From positions 186,001 to 250,000 of the forward strand of contig NC_092356.1 of assembly GCF_963676685.1 (NCBI RefSeq): DNA of 64,000 nt, in the 5' to 3' direction. Shown piece after piece: positions 59,001-64,000 of this stretch. Source of the DNA: Mytilus edulis. Lineage: Eukaryota > Mollusca > Bivalvia > Mytilida > Mytilidae. Made by a program: the position numbers and the translations under genes. Each line of letters opens with the position of its first letter. The stretch's first letter is position 1. Below the pieces are notes generated by a model that made no database searches, was not told where the DNA came from, and saw nothing but the letters and a program-made list of their open reading frames with translations.

Positions 59001-60795
59001 CGCTAATGAGACAATTATCCACCACAGACTATAATTACGAAGGCAGTATCAACGATATGATCGCTAATGAGACAATTATCCACCACAGACCATAATTACG
59101 AAGGCAGTATCAACGATATGATCGCTAATGAGACAATTATCCACCACAGACCAAAATGACACAGGCAGTATCAACGATATGATCGCTTATGAGACAATTA
59201 TCCACCACAGCCCAAAATGACGAAGGCAGTATCAACGATATGATTGGTAATGAGACAGGTACCCACCACAGACCAAAATGACGAAGGCAGTACCAACGAT
59301 ATGATCGCTAATGAGACAATTATCCACCACAAACCAAAATAACGAAGGCAGTATCAACGATATGATCGCTAATGAGACAATTATCCACTACAGACCATAA
59401 TTACGAAGGCAGTTCCAACGATATGATCGCTAATGATACAATTATGCACCATAGACCAAAATGACGAAGGCAGTATCAACGATATGATCGGTGATGAGAC
59501 AGGAATCCACCACAGACCAAAATGACGAAGGCAGTACCAACGATATGATCGCCTATGAGACAATTATCCACCACAGACCAAAATGACGAAAGCAGTATCA
59601 ACGATATGATCGCTAATGAGACAATTATCCATCACAGACCAAAATAACAAAGGCAGTATCAACGATATGATCGCTAATGAGACAGTTATCCACTACAGAC
59701 CATAGTAACGAAGGCAGTATAAACGATATGATCGCTAATGAGACAATTATAAACCACAGACCATAATTACGAAGGCAGTTCCAACGATATGATCGCTAAT
59801 GATACAATTATCCACCACAGACTATAATTACGAAGGCAGTATCAACGATATGATCGCTAATGAGACAACTATCAACCACAGACCATAATTACGAAGGCAG
59901 TATCAACGATATGATCGCTAATGAGACAATTATCCAACACAGACCAAAATGAAGAAGGCAGTATCAACGATATGATCGCTTATGAGACAATTATCCACCA
60001 CAGACCAAAATGACGAAGGTAGTATCAACGATATGATCGGTAATAAGACAGGTATCCACCACAGACCAAAATAACGAAGGAAGTATCAACGATATGATCG
60101 CTTATGGGACAATTATCCAGCACAGACCAAAATGACGAAGGCAGTATCAACGATATGATCGGTAATAAGACAGGTATCCACCACAGACCAAAATGACGAA
60201 GGCAGTATCAACGATATGATCGCTTATGGGACAATTATTCAGCACAGACCAAAATAACGAAGGCAGTATCAACGATATGATCGCCAATGAGACAATTATC
60301 AACCACAGACCATAATTAGGAAGGCAGTTCCAACGATATGATCGCTAATGATACAAATATCCAACACAGACCAAAATGACGAAGGCAGTATCAACGATAT
60401 AATCGCTAATGATACAATTATCCACCACAGACTATAATTACGAAGGCATTATCAACGATATGATCGCTAATGAGACAATTATCCACCACAGACCATAATT
60501 ACGAAGGCAGTATCAACGATATGATCGCTAATGAGACAAATATCCAACACAGACCAAAATGATGAAGACAGTATCAACGATATGATCGCTAATGAGACAA
60601 TTATCCACCACAGACCAAAATGATGAAGACAGTATCAACGATATAATCGCTAATGATACAATTATCCACCACAGACTATAATTACGAAGGCAGTATCAAC
60701 GATATGATCGCTAATGAGACAATTATTCACCACAGACCAAAATGACGTGGATGTTATCAACTATAAGATTGCCTGAGACAATCATTCATCTATAG
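56098..60795. repeat. 61-bp satellite array, about 77 units, with higher-order structure
   Basis: Unit landmarks in order: GATCGCTAATGAGACAATTA, TCCACCACAGACCAAAATGA, CGAAGGCAGTATCAACGATA. Units differ by variants such as TAATTACGAAGG, GGTAATAAGACAGG and GCTTATGGGAC. Blocks of variants recur at offsets of 1037 bp (17 units) and 2379 bp (39 units). The outermost units on both sides are the most diverged. The repeat length is not a multiple of three and open frames are incidental. The unit resembles the end of the dispersed mussel repeat (GATTGCCAATGAGACAACTA, TCCACAAGAGACCAAAATGA). Confidence 0.9.
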
Positions 60796-61051
60796 CTCAT
60801 TAGCATAGCTTAAGTATACGACATACATTGAGGATGTTTCTGGCTAAATGTACCTGTGTCATTTACTAGCTCTCATTATACCCCTGTCACTTTTATCTTA
60901 TTCATATGGTGATTTTAGAACACGTATGTTTAGCGAACATGGTTTATATGTATTAACTAATATATATACAACAAATGCTTCATAGTGCTTTATGTCAAGC
61001 TTTAATTTTCAAAGACTATCCTTATTTAGCAGTTTAATTTTAAAGACAGAG

Positions 61052-63895
61052 CTAAAAATCAAAATTATGGATGGACGGATCCGACCTAGGTGATCTTAGG
61101 ATATTCTGTGATACCCTTCGTTCTGAGCGATCAGATGGTTCGCGTGCTCGTCTGTCATCGTTTCGATCAGAGGGTTCGCGTGTTCGTCTGTCTTGTCGTC
61201 GTTCTGATTGATTCTCATCGCGTCTCCTATTTGGATCCCTGCCAGATTTTCTTTTTGAACTATCATCATCGATCTTATTCCAAGTAGAACCACTTAACTT
61301 CCGGCCTTGTCTTGGTTCTTCATTTTTTTCAAGTAGCCCGGCAGCTTTCGCTTTCCGATATGAATGGACAGTCAAACCAAATGCTACACATGATAGAATA
61401 CAAACAATGAGAGTGAAGCCATAGGTCAGCATATGTACCAGCGTCATACAACTCTCGCCCATCGCTATACCTGAAGATACAACAGTAGGATTTGTAAAAC
61501 AACATTGGTTTATGTAGCGGTACAAAATGTACGAAATTAAATAACATGATTGTGTTTTGAGCTTTCAATTAGTTTTTATCAAAACAGAAAGATTTTGATA
61601 GCGACTTTATCAGATGACAGGGTGTTTTCTAGTTATATTAAAATCAAATATGTGAACCGCTTGTCTTGAAGATGAACTATCCTCAAATCACAGCTATGTT
61701 CAGAATGAAAGGATATACACAAATAGTAATTGCCAATTCTTACGTTCACTGGAATTCAATTAAAAATATTCTCCTTTTAAAGTTGAATACAGCATTCCTG
61801 GGTTATCTATCTTTGGTTTTCTGTTTTTCCTAACCTTCCCCATACCTGGTTTGGTTAACTAAATTTAATTACGTAGTTAAGTTACGGGTGGATATAATCA
61901 TGCCACGTCCTCTTACTTTATGCAGCGGTGTAGCAGCACAGCATTAGAACAAACCGTTAAAATCAAACTAATTTGTACAGCATTAGAACAAACCGTACAA
62001 ATCAAACTAATTTGTACAGCATTAGAACAAACCGTACAAATCAAACTAATTTGTACAGCATTAGAACAAACCGTACAAATCAAACTAATATACTTTCTAT
62101 TTGTTTTTCATCAAAATGATATTCTATTGAAAACAATTCTTCAAAAATATGAAAATCAAACTTACTTCACACAATAGTTATTATATAATTCACAATTTGT
62201 GACCTTCTGATAATAGTGCAAAATTTACTGAGGTGAACTTTTTTTCTTCAAATATGGTGCTAGAGGTCGTCTAAAGTTGCAGTGAGGTGAGTGTTGGTTT
62301 TTTTTTTGCTGTGCAAGTACTGATTTAGTGTCATAGAGGGATACCCCAAGTCCTTTGTTTTTCTATTATAGTTTTTTTCGCATTGTCTGTACTTATATTA
62401 AAATTAATTAACATTTTTAAAACATGCTCTATTACAAACGTAGTTTCCGGTATCATGGCATGAAGAACAAATAATATATTTACCGATCTGACCGTCGCAC
62501 ACAATATACTCGACACACGTGCTCTGGTAGTATGTTGTAGCTCTCTTGTCTGAAATAGAAAAATGATCGATGAAAAACCATTAATAGCCGATTTTAATTA
62601 TTTCACTACTGCGTCACAAATATCATATGTAGACCAAAAAAAAACGAATTCTACGGTGACCTCTAACTTCTATATCATTTGTTGTCTGATGGAGAGTTGT
62701 CTCATTGGCAATTATACTACATCTTCCAATTTTTATATGAATATTTGAAAGAGGGGATTCGCATTTCACATGATATACGATAGTTCCAGATTGGTTTTAC
62801 CAAATGGACAGAAGTTTGCTACCGACGATCGCAATCCTATTGGGATGAGGTTCTGGTTGATGGTTAGTTTCTTGTGGCATACTTCTTCTATAACTTCAGA
62901 CAAACAATGATACCAGTTTATCATGACGTTATGCCGTGGCTCTTTTTAAAATTACTAAATTAATATAAAAAAAAAAACATTCTCTTTTTGATATGTATAT
63001 ACATGAAAATAGAAGAATAAAATGAGAACTTACTTAAATAATCAGCTGGGTCTTGACAAACAATATCCCCGCCAATGGTGATGTTATTTTCTTTAGAATA
63101 CTCTAAGAACCAGAGATACCCACACGTACAGAACCAACTGATTCCGTACAAATCCACGTGAGACAGGGCATCTAGACCTGTAAACATATTACCCTCAAGC
63201 TTGGTCATTATGTTGTCATTTAGAGAAATATACTTCAACTTTTTCAGAGCAGAAAACATGTCAGCTTGCAGCACCATTAAATGTGCACGTTCAAGGCGCA
63301 CTCGCTCCACTTCAAGCAAATTAAACAGAGCCCCGGTGGCCATTGTACTGCCTACGACTTGTGAGTTTATGATGGCGAATTCTCCGAGAGGATCACTGTA
63401 TTGTGCCATCTTTTTCACATTTAGTCCTTTGAAACCATCGGGATGCATGTTAGTGATGGATCCACCGGTAATATGAAACAAATTAACATCGCCAAACCCC
63501 GAAAACACGTCCGATGGAATCGATAGTAATCCACAATCAATAATCTTAACCTCGTCAATAAAGGAGAAATCAGTGAACGCAGCGCTGTCAAGGATTATAT
63601 CAGAGTTAGCATAGCATATCATATAAAGACTTGGAACATATTTTGAATCGAAGTTTCCCGTGTTGATACTCGTGAATCCAGAAAACGTGTTTGCTGCTAT
63701 TGTTCCAGATAGTTCTTCCAAAACTATCCGCTGTGGTTCTACGCTGTCAAAGTCAGCGTAAGCCAAAGGCAGAGACCAACTTCTTGCACTACAAGTGTAG
63801 AGAATTTGAGATGAATCGTAAGTACAGCCAACAGGAAGTGCAGACAACGGTGTCAGCGCACAGAAACATAAACACGCCACTATTGTGGAATACAT
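61052..63895 (-). CDS. Receptor gene D: LRR-like ectodomain with Arg/Asp-rich cytoplasmic tail
   Basis: Exons (minus): 63895-63034, 62549-62484, 61470-61052; about 448 residues. This is the most diverged paralogue: the ectodomain lacks the ELPASAPNGPTF segment shared by B and C (A has a near variant) and reads GTIAANTFSGFTSINTG there. The repeats are more regular (LKKLKYISLNDNIMTKLEGN). The ten cysteines, NNIT, GDIVC and both phase-1 introns are kept. The linker exon reads STCVEYIVC and the pre-membrane Cys is in MGESCMTLVH. The tail is highly charged and repetitive (DRRTREPSDRNDDRRAREP, DRSERRVSQNI), quite unlike the acidic tails of B and C, and is probably disordered. A TATA-like box lies just upstream. 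Confidence 0.8.
61938..62094 (+). repeat. 39-bp tandem repeat in gene D intron 2
   Basis: Four copies of a unit starting ACAGCATTAGAACAAACCG. The unit is 13 codons long and so keeps a frame open (TALEQTVQIKLIC repeated), but it is antisense to gene D and intronic, so coding is unlikely. Confidence 0.75.
62680..62735 (+). repeat. Terminal fragment of dispersed repeat, gene D intron 1
   Basis: GGAGAGTTGTCTCATTGGC, then AATTATACTACATC, matching the 3' end of the dispersed repeat family. The rest of intron 1 (62736-63033) shows nothing identifiable. Confidence 0.5.
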
Positions 63896-63921
63896 GTTTT
63901 GTCCTTTTCACTTCCTGATAG

Positions 63922-63928
63922 TTTTATA
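63922..63928 (-). promoter_or_regulatory. TATA-like box of receptor gene D
   Basis: TATAAAA on the minus strand, 33 nt before the start codon, with an ETS-type GGAAG core (63911-63915) between. If functional, the 5' UTR would be very short. A leader intron further upstream cannot be excluded because the window ends 100 nt later. Confidence 0.3.
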
Positions 63929-64000
63929 ACAGATCCACATTTTATCATTCCATTGTGGGGTAAATACTGTGTATGAAGAATTCCTCCATTGATTTGGTTT

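Noticed and set aside
56098-60795. CRISPR-like array
   Set aside because: The units are contiguous 61-bp satellite repeats without unique spacers, in a eukaryotic genome.
61920-62177. 85-residue frame with TALEQTVQIKLIC repeats
   Set aside because: It is a 39-bp minisatellite, antisense and within an intron of receptor gene D.

Overview
The window is nuclear DNA of a marine mussel (Mytilus-like bivalve). The evidence is AT-rich introns with canonical GT-AG borders, a caspase gene, and many copies of repeats familiar from mussel genomes: fragments of Penelope-like retroelements (PLEs), a short dispersed repeat ending in ATTGGCAATCATACCAC, and hammerhead-ribozyme repeats of the mussel retrozyme type. 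Nothing bacterial or viral is visible. The taxon call comes from recognising these repeats and from no search.

Host genes. (1) Positions 211-7916 (+) hold the last six coding exons of a caspase. All splice phases agree and it ends in a normal p10 subunit, but the active-site motif and the S1-pocket residues are non-canonical. Its third visible intron carries three sense-strand hammerhead ribozymes. The exon before its last visible intron ends in a splice donor that is repeated six more times inside the intron. (2) Four paralogous genes lie on the minus strand at 9429-12223, 17284-20450, 27142-35025 and 61052-63895. Each has the same three-exon plan with phase-1 introns: a secreted leucine-rich-repeat-like ectodomain, a 20-22 residue cysteine linker exon, and an exon for a transmembrane helix plus cytoplasmic tail. 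Ten cysteines are conserved across the three exons, while the cytoplasmic tails differ entirely. I do not recognise a named family; they look like a clustered receptor family. (3) A weaker two-exon candidate gene lies at 49909-51398 (+), inside a transposon-like inverted-repeat element.

Layout. 1-8 kb: caspase with PLE and ribozyme repeats in its introns. 8-20.5 kb: receptor genes A and B, with PLE debris between them. 20.5-27 kb: repeats and no firm gene. 27-35 kb: receptor gene C with repeat-filled introns. 35-43.5 kb: a PLE reverse-transcriptase remnant split by a 4.6-kb TTAA-flanked DNA transposon. 44-55.5 kb: an 11.5-kb block bounded by perfect 29-bp inverted repeats and holding three smaller long-inverted-repeat elements. 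56.1-60.8 kb: a 61-bp-unit satellite with higher-order structure. 61-64 kb: receptor gene D.

The receptor genes presumably arose by tandem duplication and were then pushed apart by insertions, the largest gap (26 kb between C and D) being almost all transposons and satellite. The caspase and receptor gene A are convergently oriented. I see no direct functional link between them beyond proximity.
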